Source: Lachnospiraceae bacterium (GTDB lineage: Bacteria > Bacillota > Clostridia > Lachnospirales > Lachnospiraceae). From it: a stretch of DNA of 64,000 nt. Shown here piece by piece: positions 35,867-44,398 of the stretch. The notes below the pieces were generated by a model. The model saw only the letters and a program-made list of their open reading frames with translations. It was not told the origin of the DNA and ran no database searches. The DNA lies in assembly GCA_026169045.1 (NCBI GenBank), contig JAPFDH010000030.1, positions 54,372-118,371 of the forward strand. Direction: 5' to 3'. Position numbers and translations under genes: made by a program. Each line of letters begins with the position of its first letter. Positions within the stretch are counted from its first letter, which is position 1.

Positions 35867-37822
35867 ATGAATAAGAAACCGTACTACATTACCACAGCAA
35901 TTGCATATACATCCGGTAAGCCGCATATCGGCAACACCTATGAAATCGTGCTGGCCGACAGCATTGCCAGATACAAACGAATGCAGGGATATGATGTACG
36001 TTTTCAGACCGGAACCGATGAACATGGCCAAAAGATCGAAGATAAAGCCATTGAGGCTGGTGTGTCTCCCCAGGAATTTGTGGATCAGACAGCCGCTGAA
36101 ATCAAACGGATCTGGGATCTGATGAATACTTCTTACGATAAATTTATCCGCACCACTGATAAAGACCATGAAGCCCAAGTCCAAAAAATATTCAAAAAAT
36201 TATATGACAAAGGCGATATTTATAAAGGGGAATATGAGGGTATGTACTGTAAGCCCTGTGAATCCTTCTTTACTGCATCCCAGCTTGTGGATGGAAAATG
36301 CCCGGATTGCGGTCGGGAAGTAGAACCGGCAAAAGAAGAAGCATACTTCTTTAAAATGAGTAAATATTCCCAGAAATTAATTGATTATATTAATGAACAT
36401 CCTAATTTCATCCAGCCGGAATCCAGAAAAAATGAAATGATGAATAATTTCCTTCTGGCAGGCCTTCAGGATCTGTGTGTATCCAGAACCTCCTTTAAAT
36501 GGGGAATTCCGGTAGACTTTGATCCAAAACATGTGGTATATGTCTGGATTGATGCCCTGACAAACTATATCACAGGTCTGGGATTTGATCTGGACGGAAA
36601 CAGCGATCCTATGTTTGAAAAATATTGGCCGGCAGACGTTCATCTGATCGGAAAAGATATTCTTCGTTTCCATACCATTTATTGGCCAATCATGCTGATG
36701 GCTTTGGATCTTCCTCTTCCTAAACAGGTATTTGGACATCCATGGCTTCTGCAAAATGATGGAAAAATGAGCAAATCCAAAGGAAATGTAATTTATGCCG
36801 ATGAATTGGTGGATTTCTTTGGCGTGGATGCAGTCCGTTATTTTGTACTTCATGAAATGCCATTTGAAAATGACGGTGTCATCAGCTGGGAATTAATGAT
36901 CGAACGTATGAATTCCGATCTGGCAAATACTCTGGGAAATCTTGTAAATCGTACCATTTCCATGTCCAACAAATATTTTGATGGCGTGGTTACCCATACA
37001 AATGTTACCGAACCGGTGGATGAAGAATTAAAAACAGTTGCCATGGATGCCGTCAAAAAGACCGGTGAAAAAATGGATAAGCTGCGTGTGGCAGATGCCA
37101 TTACAGAAGTATTTACTCTCTTTAAGAGATGCAATAAATATATTGATGAGACAACTCCATGGGCACTGGCAAAAGATGAAGCGAAAAAAGACCGTCTGGC
37201 TGAAGTACTGTATAATCTGACAGAAAGTATTACCATCGGTGCCAGCCTTCTTTCTTCCTTTATGCCTCAGACAGCAGAGAAAATCGCATCCCAGCTTCAT
37301 ACTTCCCTGAGAACAGAAGAAGAATTGGATCATTTTGGAGTATATACATCCGGTACAAAGGTAACCGATCAGCCGGAAATTTTATTTGCAAGACTGGACG
37401 TGGAAAAAACCATGGAAAAAGTCAATGCCCTGATGGAATCCAAGAAGCCAAAGGATGAAACACCGGAAGAACCTGTCATTGATATCGAGCCCAAAGAAGA
37501 AATCACCTATGATGATTTTATGAAAATGCAATTTCAGGTAGGTGAAATCATTGCCTGTGAAGAAGTAAAGAAATCCAAAAAGCTTCTGTGTTCTCAGGTA
37601 AAAATCGGTAGCCAGGTAAAACAGATTGTATCCGGCATTAAAGCTCATTACACAGCAGAAGAAATGGTTGGCAAAAAGGTTATGGTTCTTGTCAATCTGA
37701 AACCAGCCAAACTGGCCGGTGTATTATCGGAAGGTATGCTGTTATGTGCGGAAAATGAAAATGGAGAATTGGCACTTATGGTACCGGAAAAAGACATGCC
37801 ATCCGGTGCTGAAATCTGCTAA
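35867..37822 (+). CDS. metG: Methionyl-tRNA synthetase
   Basis: A 651-residue protein. It has the HIGH-type motif 'YTSGKPHIGNTYE', a zinc knuckle 'CKPCESFF' ... 'CPDCG', the KMSKS loop 'DGKMSKSKGNVIYADE' and a C-terminal EMAP-type tRNA-binding domain ('DDFMKMQFQVGEIIACEEV', ~545-651). It charges tRNA-Met in the cytosol. The start is the ATG at 35867, with GGAGG 8 bases upstream; the frame is open for 29 codons before it but without an RBS. Followed by a strong terminator. Confidence 0.98.
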   Translation: MNKKPYYITTAIAYTSGKPHIGNTYEIVLADSIARYKRMQGYDVRFQTGTDEHGQKIEDKAIEAGVSPQEFVDQTAAEIKRIWDLMNTSYDKFIRTTDKDHEAQVQKIFKKLYDKGDIYKGEYEGMYCKPCESFFTASQLVDGKCPDCGREVEPAKEEAYFFKMSKYSQKLIDYINEHPNFIQPESRKNEMMNNFLLAGLQDLCVSRTSFKWGIPVDFDPKHVVYVWIDALTNYITGLGFDLDGNSDPMFEKYWPADVHLIGKDILRFHTIYWPIMLMALDLPLPKQVFGHPWLLQNDGKMSKSKGNVIYADELVDFFGVDAVRYFVLHEMPFENDGVISWELMIERMNSDLANTLGNLVNRTISMSNKYFDGVVTHTNVTEPVDEELKTVAMDAVKKTGEKMDKLRVADAITEVFTLFKRCNKYIDETTPWALAKDEAKKDRLAEVLYNLTESITIGASLLSSFMPQTAEKIASQLHTSLRTEEELDHFGVYTSGTKVTDQPEILFARLDVEKTMEKVNALMESKKPKDETPEEPVIDIEPKEEITYDDFMKMQFQVGEIIACEEVKKSKKLLCSQVKIGSQVKQIVSGIKAHYTAEEMVGKKVMVLVNLKPAKLAGVLSEGMLLCAENENGELALMVPEKDMPSGAEIC

Positions 37823-37852
37823 AAGGAAAAAGACACTTATTTCCATAAAAAT

Positions 37853-37890
37853 AGTACAGCCTCGGGATATAAAAGTCCCGAGGCTGTACT
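37853..37890. terminator. Bidirectional terminator after metG
   Basis: Perfect 15-base stem agtacagcctcggga / tcccgaggctgtact with an 8-base loop and T/A runs; shared with the convergent gene. Confidence 0.95.
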
Positions 37891-37893
37891 ATT

Positions 37894-39123
37894 TTAACCC
37901 ACCAATTCCATAGCCATCTTACTAAATTCCCATAAACGCTCCGGATGTCCCTGTACGGAGCTATTGTCTTTCAAAATGAATTCCAATCCACGATGATATT
38001 CTTTGGCAGCATCCATCGTATTTTTCATTTCTTTTTTCATCGTATCCATATCGCCGCATGCTGCCAAAGCGGGATTCGGCTTATTAGACATAATCCTTCC
38101 CTGCGGCAGATTTTCTGCAAATTTCCACGGATCACTCCATGGACTGCAGGAAACTTTCCGCACATTTGGCAGTTCTTTGATCAGATCCAGACGGTCATCC
38201 AGTTTTTCGCAGCATCCATAATATACATTTCCAAATTGTTCAAATATCCGTTTCATATATGGCAGCTCAAATTCTTTCGTAACATCAGGGGAAACAGAAG
38301 TAAACAATTGAGCCATTCCAAATGCCCAGCTGTTTTGAGAAATTCCCCTTCGATCTTTCTCAACAGAAAATGGCTGCTGAATGGTTTGGGAACAATGACA
38401 GCTTCCGCTGGTTACATCAAACAATCCCTGTTCATTCCCCTGGCGGATCCAATTTATGGCTACATCTGTCATCCGTTCCATTATAGCATGTAAAATTTCC
38501 GGCTCATCCAACAACATATAATAGCATTCTTCCACACTTTGCCATTGGCTTATGGTATCCCAAAATCCACAATGAAGACTGATACCTTCCCAGTATACCG
38601 GACAGATACCATCAAAAATACTGTGCGCCATTTCCATTACGTTCTGTTCTTTCTCTTTATCCGCCCGAAGTACCGTCCTTTGAATCTTATTTACATCCTC
38701 CAACGATTCAAATTGTTTTCTATAGGCATGGGATACAATATCATTTCTTTCATCCGTCCTACTAATTTCTTCCTGAATCAGAATTCCAAAAGAACGGTAA
38801 TTGGGATCTTCCAGAATATGCGGAAGCAACATGTATGGCGGAAGAAGCATATCTGCCCGCATTCGCTCATACTGATATAATTTTCGACGCAATCTTTGTT
38901 CCACACGCCTCCAGTACGGATCTTCAATCTGACAGATCAGGCTTCCATCCACATCCATTTCATGCCATGGAATCTGATCAATCAATACCATCGGGCGCTG
39001 ACTCTCCCCATTGTTATGCGCAATCCATAACTTTTGTGTTTCCTCCTGTTGTGCACAAACGGCATATACCATATATCTCTTTGCAAGTTCCTGAAGCAGT
39101 TTTCTATCTTTTTCAGTCAGCAT
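37894..39123 (-). CDS. Uroporphyrinogen decarboxylase-like (URO-D superfamily) protein
   Basis: A 409-residue protein with no signal peptide. It lacks heme-pathway neighbours and resembles the URO-D/cobalamin-independent methyltransferase-like group: 'GLFDVTSGSCHCSQTI', 'NVYYGCCEKLDDRLDLIKEL' and 'SPWSDPWKFAENLPQG', where His and Cys could bind zinc. This suggests a methyl-transfer or sugar-linked role rather than heme synthesis, but substrate and partner are unknown. The ATG at 39123 has GGGGG before it; the frame runs upstream into a dispersed repeat. It is divergent from the AraC gene at 39348, a likely regulator. Confidence 0.72.
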   Translation of the reverse strand: MLTEKDRKLLQELAKRYMVYAVCAQQEETQKLWIAHNNGESQRPMVLIDQIPWHEMDVDGSLICQIEDPYWRRVEQRLRRKLYQYERMRADMLLPPYMLLPHILEDPNYRSFGILIQEEISRTDERNDIVSHAYRKQFESLEDVNKIQRTVLRADKEKEQNVMEMAHSIFDGICPVYWEGISLHCGFWDTISQWQSVEECYYMLLDEPEILHAIMERMTDVAINWIRQGNEQGLFDVTSGSCHCSQTIQQPFSVEKDRRGISQNSWAFGMAQLFTSVSPDVTKEFELPYMKRIFEQFGNVYYGCCEKLDDRLDLIKELPNVRKVSCSPWSDPWKFAENLPQGRIMSNKPNPALAACGDMDTMKKEMKNTMDAAKEYHRGLEFILKDNSSVQGHPERLWEFSKMAMELVG

Positions 39124-39182
39124 ATCGTCAAACCCCCTTTTTCCGTTTAGCCTTAATAGCAGGAAGCCATACATTCGCAAAA

Positions 39183-39232
39183 GATTCGCCTCATAAAGGC
39201 GCTTTTGCAAATGGGCTTTGAATAGTTACTAT
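39183..39232 (+). repeat. 50-bp dispersed repeat, copy b
   Basis: It matches copies at 31021-31070 and (inverted) 47634-47681. With the bases just before it, it can fold into a long hairpin (attcgcaaaa...cgcct / aggcg...ttttgcaaat). It lies between two divergent genes. Confidence 0.7.
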
Positions 39233-39258
39233 TATATCTATAGAAAATGATATTTGAA

Positions 39259-39287
39259 ACGACAATTTCTTGATATTATGGTATAAT
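39259..39287 (+). promoter_or_regulatory. Possible promoter of the AraC gene at 39348
   Basis: ACGACA, 17 bases, perfect TATAAT; 60 bases before the ATG. Only the -10 box is strong. Confidence 0.5.
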
Positions 39288-39347
39288 AATTGATATGATA
39301 TTACAAAATGGTTTCTAGACAGTACTATAAGAAAGGAAACACACTTT

Positions 39348-40085
39348 ATGATTTTACTGATGAAAGGACAAGGCATACAACAAAAAACCTGGCAGGTAAA
39401 TGAAACTGTCGCCGCAGGGTATTCCAGAATATATTTTATTGAATCCGGCAATCTTTTTTATGAAGAAGGTGGTTGTATACGCTCCCTTTCTCCTCAAACC
39501 CTTTATATTTTTCCTGCTGTCGTTCCCTATCGCATGTGGTGTGATCATCCCTTTTCCTGTCTTTGGTTTCATATTGATCTTTTTCCGATCCGTCTCTCTT
39601 CCCTTATTCAGCTGCAAATTGACTCTGATTCTGTCTTAAAATTGTATTTACAGCTTCTTGAACAGTTATTCATGGAGAACTTGCAGGAAGAAATTTTCTG
39701 TAACAATACGATCACAGCTTTCATCCAATATTTACAAAAAACATACCTTCCCCGGCAACAGATTCCCATGATACAGGCAGTAAACTATATACGAAAGCAT
39801 TTTCGTGAACAGAATCTGACAATCAATGAACTCAGTTCCCATCTTGGTTATACACCGGAGCACTTTATCCGCACTTTCACAAAAGCTCTTGGCATCACTC
39901 CTTACCAATATCTGCTCAATATGCGGATGTATGAAGCACGCCGTATGCTTTTGGAAAATAATCCCGTCGGAAAAACCGCCCGCGCAGTAGGATATGAAGA
40001 TGTGCGTTCTTTTTCCCATGCGTTTCAGAAAAAATATGAGATATCTCCCAGTCAATTTAAAAAAGAAATGACTATCTATCTTTGA
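39348..40085 (+). CDS. AraC-family regulator with cupin-type sensor domain
   Basis: A 245-residue protein. Residues ~20-75 form a sugar-binding cupin ('GYSRIYFIESGNLFYEEGG', 'YIFPAVVPYRMWCDHPFSCL'). The last ~100 form the double HTH ('LTINELSSHLGYTPEHFIRT', 'VGKTARAVGYEDVRSFSHAF'). AAAGGAA lies before the ATG. It is divergent from the URO-D-like gene, which it may control. Its stop overlaps the end of the convergent YitT gene by 14 bases. Confidence 0.92.
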   Translation: MILLMKGQGIQQKTWQVNETVAAGYSRIYFIESGNLFYEEGGCIRSLSPQTLYIFPAVVPYRMWCDHPFSCLWFHIDLFPIRLSSLIQLQIDSDSVLKLYLQLLEQLFMENLQEEIFCNNTITAFIQYLQKTYLPRQQIPMIQAVNYIRKHFREQNLTINELSSHLGYTPEHFIRTFTKALGITPYQYLLNMRMYEARRMLLENNPVGKTARAVGYEDVRSFSHAFQKKYEISPSQFKKEMTIYL

Positions 40086-40926
40086 ATCCCTCACCCACTA
40101 CTTCATTGGATTCCAAAATAATAACAAATGCTTTTTCGTCAATCTCTTTCACGGCTTCCCGTATAACAAACATTTGCTTATTATTACATGCGCATAAAAC
40201 TACTTTTTTCTCCTCTTTTGAAAAACTTCCTTCTGCCTTTAGATATGTGGATCCTCTTCCAGTCAATTGATCAATGGTCGACGATACTTCCTGAGGAAAC
40301 TCTGTGATAATCAAGGCCATCTTTCCGGCATCCACACCATACATCACCTTATCTACCACGACTGCCAAAATATAGCTGACAATGGTTCCATAAATGAGCC
40401 CGTCCACATCTTTTGATACCATAATGGTTCCAATAATTACCACTAAAATATCCGCAACAAAAGAAATTTTTCCCAGAGAAAAATGGGGAAATTTTGCTTT
40501 TACTGACATATAAATAAAATCCACTCCACCTGTAGAGGAATTTCTCATATATATCAAAGCAAATCCCAACCCTGAAAGAACTCCGGTACAGATGGCAGAC
40601 AACATACGATCTCCTTCATAAACCGGAAACAGCGGAGCTATATAATCCATGATGAATGATGTAATCAATATGGTTCGAATCGACCGTAAAAAGAATTTTC
40701 TTCCTAAAATCGGAAAGCAAGCCAATGCAATCGGTATATTAAGAATCATGACTACCAAACCGATTGGAGTACCAAATAAATGATAAAAAATTAAAGCAAT
40801 TCCATTTAATCCCACCATAGGAAACTTAGATGCAGCAGCAAAATTGTACGTTCCCAAGGCAATGAGAATTCCTCCCACAATATCAATAAAAATATCCACA
40901 ATCCATTTTTTTCTTTTTAAAAGCAT
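40072..40926 (-). CDS. YitT-family membrane protein (DUF161 + DUF2179)
   Basis: A 284-residue protein with five or six hydrophobic helices in the first ~200 residues ('FIDIVGGILIALGTYNFAAA', 'NSSTGGVDFIYM') and a cytosolic DUF2179 tail ('MALIITEFPQEVSSTIDQLT', 'GRGSTYLKAEGSF'). The function of the family is poorly known. The ATG at 40926 has AGGAGG 6 bases upstream and is preferred over one eight codons earlier. It overlaps the convergent AraC gene by 14 bases. Confidence 0.93.
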   Translation of the reverse strand: MLLKRKKWIVDIFIDIVGGILIALGTYNFAAASKFPMVGLNGIALIFYHLFGTPIGLVVMILNIPIALACFPILGRKFFLRSIRTILITSFIMDYIAPLFPVYEGDRMLSAICTGVLSGLGFALIYMRNSSTGGVDFIYMSVKAKFPHFSLGKISFVADILVVIIGTIMVSKDVDGLIYGTIVSYILAVVVDKVMYGVDAGKMALIITEFPQEVSSTIDQLTGRGSTYLKAEGSFSKEEKKVVLCACNNKQMFVIREAVKEIDEKAFVIILESNEVVGEGFKDR

Positions 40927-41140
40927 CCTATACCTCCTGTCTTTTCCCATTCTTTTACAAAAAAAAACATTTGCCCATTATAAACAGCCCCAAAGAATAT
41001 CATTTTCTGATATTCTCATGCATTTATAATTCGCAAATGCTCTTCTTTCTTTAGTATACGTTTTTCCTGCATATCTGTCAAGATTTCACCCTACCACCGG
41101 TCTTTTTGAAAAAGCCCTTTTATCCTCCTTAAAATCCATA

Positions 41141-41169
41141 TGGACAAGCGTTTTTTTTCGGCATATAAT
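41141..41169 (+). promoter_or_regulatory. Promoter of the thioesterase gene
   Basis: TGGACA, 17 bases, TATAAT, 54 bases before the ATG. Confidence 0.75.
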
Positions 41170-41182
41170 TTTTAATATATTT

Positions 41183-41199
41183 ATTGACCCCAACATCAT
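41183..41199 (+). repeat. Possible remnant of a MITE end
   Basis: attgaccccaacatcat closely matches the right end of the MITE at 8671-8867 (tttgacccccaacatcat). It lies between the promoter and the RBS of the thioesterase gene. It is short, so chance cannot be excluded. Confidence 0.45.
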
Positions 41200-41223
41200 T
41201 TATTTTTACAAGGAGGTTTTTCT

Positions 41224-41652
41224 ATGAATCAATCCAGTTCTCCCGCGTCCATATCTTCCGCTCAACCCACATTGGAAGAAGTACGTACCCGGTTTCAAAA
41301 TGACCGTTTTGCCACCGAATCCGGTGCTATCATTGACGAAATCAGGGACGGATATGCTCAGTGCAGTATGCCCATCTTACCCTGTCACCGAAATGCTGCC
41401 GGTGCCGTCATGGGTGGTGCTATTTTTACCTTGGCAGATTTTGCATTTGCAGTAGCTGCCAACTGGAATAAACCCCTTCATGTTTCCCTCTCGTCCCAAA
41501 TCACGTATCTTTCATCTGCAAAAGGAACAACTCTTATTGCCCAGGCCCAGTGTATTAAAAGCGGGCATTCCACATGTTATTATGAAATTAATGTCCGAGA
41601 CGACCGGGATCGCTTAATTGCCCATATTACCACGACCGGGTTCCGCGTTTAG
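41224..41652 (+). CDS. PaaI-family hotdog thioesterase
   Basis: A 142-residue single hotdog-fold protein with the PaaI pattern 'GAVMGGAIFTLADFAFAVAA' (catalytic Asp in 'LADFAF') and 'TYLSSAKGTTLIAQAQCIKS'. It should hydrolyse acyl- or phenylacetyl-CoA type thioesters in the cytosol. The RBS is AAGGAGG. It is convergent with, and directly beside, the paaK-iorAB-paaK-ACT operon, which makes or uses aryl-acetyl-CoA, so a role in recycling CoA from aryl-CoA is attractive but unproven. Confidence 0.93.
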   Translation: MNQSSSPASISSAQPTLEEVRTRFQNDRFATESGAIIDEIRDGYAQCSMPILPCHRNAAGAVMGGAIFTLADFAFAVAANWNKPLHVSLSSQITYLSSAKGTTLIAQAQCIKSGHSTCYYEINVRDDRDRLIAHITTTGFRV

Positions 41653-41709
41653 ATTGCCCATATACAAGCATCTGCACACGGCTCGTTGTCTGCGCGTAAA
41701 TAAAAGATA

Positions 41710-41748
41710 GCAGTTCAGCCCGCGCCATTCGTAAAACTGAACTGTTAC
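41710..41748. repeat. Minimal 39-bp form of the 165-bp repeat
   Basis: The first 27 bases are the reverse complement of the right end of the 165-bp repeat (gcagttcagcccgcgccatt...), and the last 12 (ctgaactgttac) are its right end in direct orientation. It looks like an internally deleted copy and forms a perfect cagttcag / ctgaactg hairpin. Confidence 0.7.
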
Positions 41749-41752
41749 AATA

Positions 41753-41800
41753 AAAGTCTGGCAGAATAATACTATAATTATACATCCTGCCAGACCTTTA
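41753..41800 (+). terminator. Terminator of the thioesterase gene
   Basis: Stem aaagtctggcag / ctgccagacctt followed by a T-rich tail (tatttttttg). Confidence 0.85.
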
Positions 41801-41807
41801 TTTTTTT

Positions 41808-41973
41808 GTAGCAGTTCAGCCATAGGGCTGTAACGGGAGAGAAAATTATGCTTGCATAATTTTCTCTCCCGGTCAGACCTATGAGCTGAGCGCCTGTAAA
41901 TGAGTAAAACAGTGGCGACAGCCACAATAAGCACGCAGTGCGGTTTTACGAATGGCGCGGGCTGAACTGTTAC
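41808..41973. repeat. 165-bp repeat with inverted ends, copy 2
   Basis: It matches 5780-5944 across its length. Ends are TAGCAGTTCAGCC and GGCTGAACTGTTA. It contains a perfect 15-16-bp stem with a 4-base loop (gggagagaaaattatg / cataattttctctccc). It begins six bases past the stop of the ACT-domain gene. Confidence 0.88.
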
Positions 41974-41979
41974 ATTTTT

Positions 41980-42402
41980 TTACCAACACATTTCTTCGTT
42001 GCTGTACAACTCCAGTCCGCCGTCCTGGATCGCTTTTGCTGCTGCTATCCCATCGGATACTTTAACAATCATGGCACGACGATTTTCTGAAGCCAATGCA
42101 TACATATATTCAATATTCAGACCCTGACTGCATAAAATATGGGTCATCTTATGCATTTCTCCCACCTTATCTTCCAATTTCACTGCCAATACATCGGTCA
42201 GCATAGCTGAAAAACCTTTGTTTCGCAATGCATCTTTGGATTTTTCAGGATCGGAAACAACCATGCGCAGCATTCCATATTCTGTAGTATCCGCCATACT
42301 CAAAGATAAAATATTGATTCCTTCCTCTTTGAGGACTTCCGTCACCTGTTCCAGCCTACCTTCACGGTTCTCAATAAAAACGGATAACTGTTTTACAAAC
42401 AT
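41980..42402 (-). CDS. Tandem ACT-domain protein
   Basis: A 140-residue protein made of two ACT domains: residues ~1-66 ('QLSVFIENREGRLEQVTEVL', 'GINILSLSMADTTEYGMLRM') and ~68-140 ('DKVGEMHKMTHILCSQGLNI'). ACT domains bind amino acids, and stand-alone pairs next to IOR/PaaK genes are known; it may sense an aromatic amino acid. AGGAGG lies 7 bases before the ATG at 42402. It is the last gene of the operon, 35 bases after the second paaK. Confidence 0.93.
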   Translation of the reverse strand: MFVKQLSVFIENREGRLEQVTEVLKEEGINILSLSMADTTEYGMLRMVVSDPEKSKDALRNKGFSAMLTDVLAVKLEDKVGEMHKMTHILCSQGLNIEYMYALASENRRAMIVKVSDGIAAAKAIQDGGLELYSNEEMCW

Positions 42403-42437
42403 TTTCCTTCCTCCTTTTCCCAACACTCAAGCACTTT

Positions 42438-43736
42438 TTATTCCATTTTTCTTTTGTCAATTACATGCTTTGATTTTCCCATACTACGTTCCAGCCCCTT
42501 AGGTTCTACCAGTTTTACCTTTACAGCTAAACCAATAGCCTGTTGGATTACATGCGCAATTTTTCCTGTCAGATTTTCCAGCTCTCTGATTTCATCTGAG
42601 AAAAAGCGTTCTTCCACCTCTACATGAACTTCCAATGTATCCAGATTATTGACACGATCCACGATCATCAGATAATGTGGTGTTGTCCCTCCCATCTCTA
42701 AAAGAGCTGCCTCAATCTGTGATGGGAAAACATTAACTCCACGAATGATCAGCATATCATCGCTTCTTCCCTTGAACCGGGCGATCCTTGCCGTCGTTCT
42801 TCCGCAATCACAGGGACTGTGGTCAATACTGGTCAAATCCTTAGTGCGATAACGGATTAAAGGGATTCCTTCTTTTGTGAGAGTGGAAAATACCAATTCC
42901 CCTGTCATACCGTCCCGCAAGGGTTTTAATGTATGTTCATCCACAATTTCCGGCAGAAAATGATCTTCATGAATATGAAGCCCTTTGTGATACTCACAAT
43001 CGGCGGCTACACCCGGTCCCATCACTTCGCTGAGTCCATAAATATCATGAGCATGAATTCCCAATTTTTGCTCAATGGATGTTCTCATATTTTCTGTCCA
43101 GGGTTCTGCTCCATTTAAAGATGCTTTTAATTTTATTTTATCTTTTACGCCCATTTCTTCAATAGTTTCCGCTATATGAAGCAAATAGGATGGTGTACAC
43201 ATAATTCCAGTCACACCAAAATCTACCATCATAGTAACCAGTTTTTTTGTATTTCCGGTGGACATAGGAACCACTGTGGCTCCCATTTTTTCTGCTCCGT
43301 AATGAGCTCCCAAGCCACCGGTAAATAGTCCATATCCGTATGCTACCTGAATGATATCATTTTTTCCAAGTCCTGCCATGGATATGCACCTGGCCACACA
43401 TTCGCTCCACACATCAATATCTTTTCTTGTATATCCTACTACGGTAGCTTTCCCTGTGGTACCGCTGGAAGCATGAATTCTGGTGATCTGAGAGTTCGGA
43501 ACAGCAAACATGCCAAACGGGTATGTATCACGCAAATCATCTTTTGTCGTAAATGGCAATCGCTCCAAATCTTCTATTCCACGAATGTCACCCGGTTCCA
43601 AACCGACCTTCTGCATTTTCTTTCGGTAAAACTCAACATTATGATACACCCGATCCACGAGTTTTACCAGTCTTGCACTCTGCAAATTTGCCATTTCATC
43701 CCGGCTCATACATTCTTTTGTCTCATTCCATATCAT
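42438..43736 (-). CDS. paaK: Phenylacetate-CoA ligase (second copy in the operon)
   Basis: A 432-residue adenylate-forming enzyme with the AMP-binding loop '[20 protein letters not shown]', '[17 protein letters not shown]' and the C-terminal PaaK domain with '[20 protein letters not shown]'. It joins an aryl-acetate and CoA using ATP, or runs in reverse to make ATP. The ATG at 43736 has GGAGG upstream; an ATG seven codons earlier is less likely. It follows iorB by 71 bases. Its paralogue at 46174 starts the operon. Confidence 0.95.
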   Translation of the reverse strand: MIWNETKECMSRDEMANLQSARLVKLVDRVYHNVEFYRKKMQKVGLEPGDIRGIEDLERLPFTTKDDLRDTYPFGMFAVPNSQITRIHASSGTTGKATVVGYTRKDIDVWSECVARCISMAGLGKNDIIQVAYGYGLFTGGLGAHYGAEKMGATVVPMSTGNTKKLVTMMVDFGVTGIMCTPSYLLHIAETIEEMGVKDKIKLKASLNGAEPWTENMRTSIEQKLGIHAHDIYGLSEVMGPGVAADCEYHKGLHIHEDHFLPEIVDEHTLKPLRDGMTGELVFSTLTKEGIPLIRYRTKDLTSIDHSPCDCGRTTARIARFKGRSDDMLIIRGVNVFPSQIEAALLEMGGTTPHYLMIVDRVNNLDTLEVHVEVEERFFSDEIRELENLTGKIAHVIQQAIGLAVKVKLVEPKGLERSMGKSKHVIDKRKME

Positions 43737-43807
43737 GTTCCAAAACCTCCGCACCATATATTTTTCTGCCCAACTTATTTCCCTTTATTCATTTCCAGTA
43801 TAAATTA

Positions 43808-44383
43808 TCAGACAGAAAGCCCGTATCCGATCTCAAACGCCTTTTTATTTACTTCCACAGTTTTTTCCGGAACCGTAGTTTCAATTACATGAATCCATGA
43901 TTCCTTGGCAAATCCCATATGCCTTGCTGCTGCCCCTAAAACGATGACATTAAATGCCTTTGGCATACCCATTTTTTTTGCTTCCTTTGTAGCCTCTACC
44001 ACAATCGTTTTTCTCGATGCTTTTAATGTATCAATAATATTTTCCGGATAAGAAGCCACTCTTGTCACCACTGTAATGGGATCAATTCTCCAGTCATTTA
44101 CGATTACCACACCATCTTTTTTTAAGAAATGAAGATAACGCAACGCTTCCAAACGCTCAAATGCTATCAATACATCAGCCTGACCTTCTTCCACAATTGG
44201 TTCCGCTACCTTTTCTCCATAGCGGACAAAAGTAACCACACTGCCTCCCCGCTGCGCCATTCCATGCACTTCAGATAATTTTACATCAAAACCGGATATT
44301 GTCGCCAATTTTCCCAAAATACGGCTGGTCAAAAGCGTTCCCTGACCACCGACTCCTACAATCATAATATTTTTGTTATCCAT
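43808..44383 (-). CDS. iorB: Indolepyruvate:ferredoxin oxidoreductase, beta subunit
   Basis: A 191-residue subunit with the gamma-type 2-oxoacid oxidoreductase fold: 'IMIVGVGGQGTLLTSRILGK' and 'SEVHGMAQRGGSVVTFVRYG'. With IorA it oxidatively decarboxylates aryl-pyruvates to aryl-acetyl-CoA and reduces ferredoxin. GAGG lies before the ATG. It lies 15 bases after iorA. Confidence 0.96.
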   Translation of the reverse strand: MDNKNIMIVGVGGQGTLLTSRILGKLATISGFDVKLSEVHGMAQRGGSVVTFVRYGEKVAEPIVEEGQADVLIAFERLEALRYLHFLKKDGVVIVNDWRIDPITVVTRVASYPENIIDTLKASRKTIVVEATKEAKKMGMPKAFNVIVLGAAARHMGFAKESWIHVIETTVPEKTVEVNKKAFEIGYGLSV

Positions 44384-44398
44384 ACAAATCCTCTTTCC

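Noticed and set aside
39124..39210. An upstream extension of the URO-D-like protein
   Set aside because: It runs into the 50-bp repeat and lacks an RBS; the ATG at 39123 has one.
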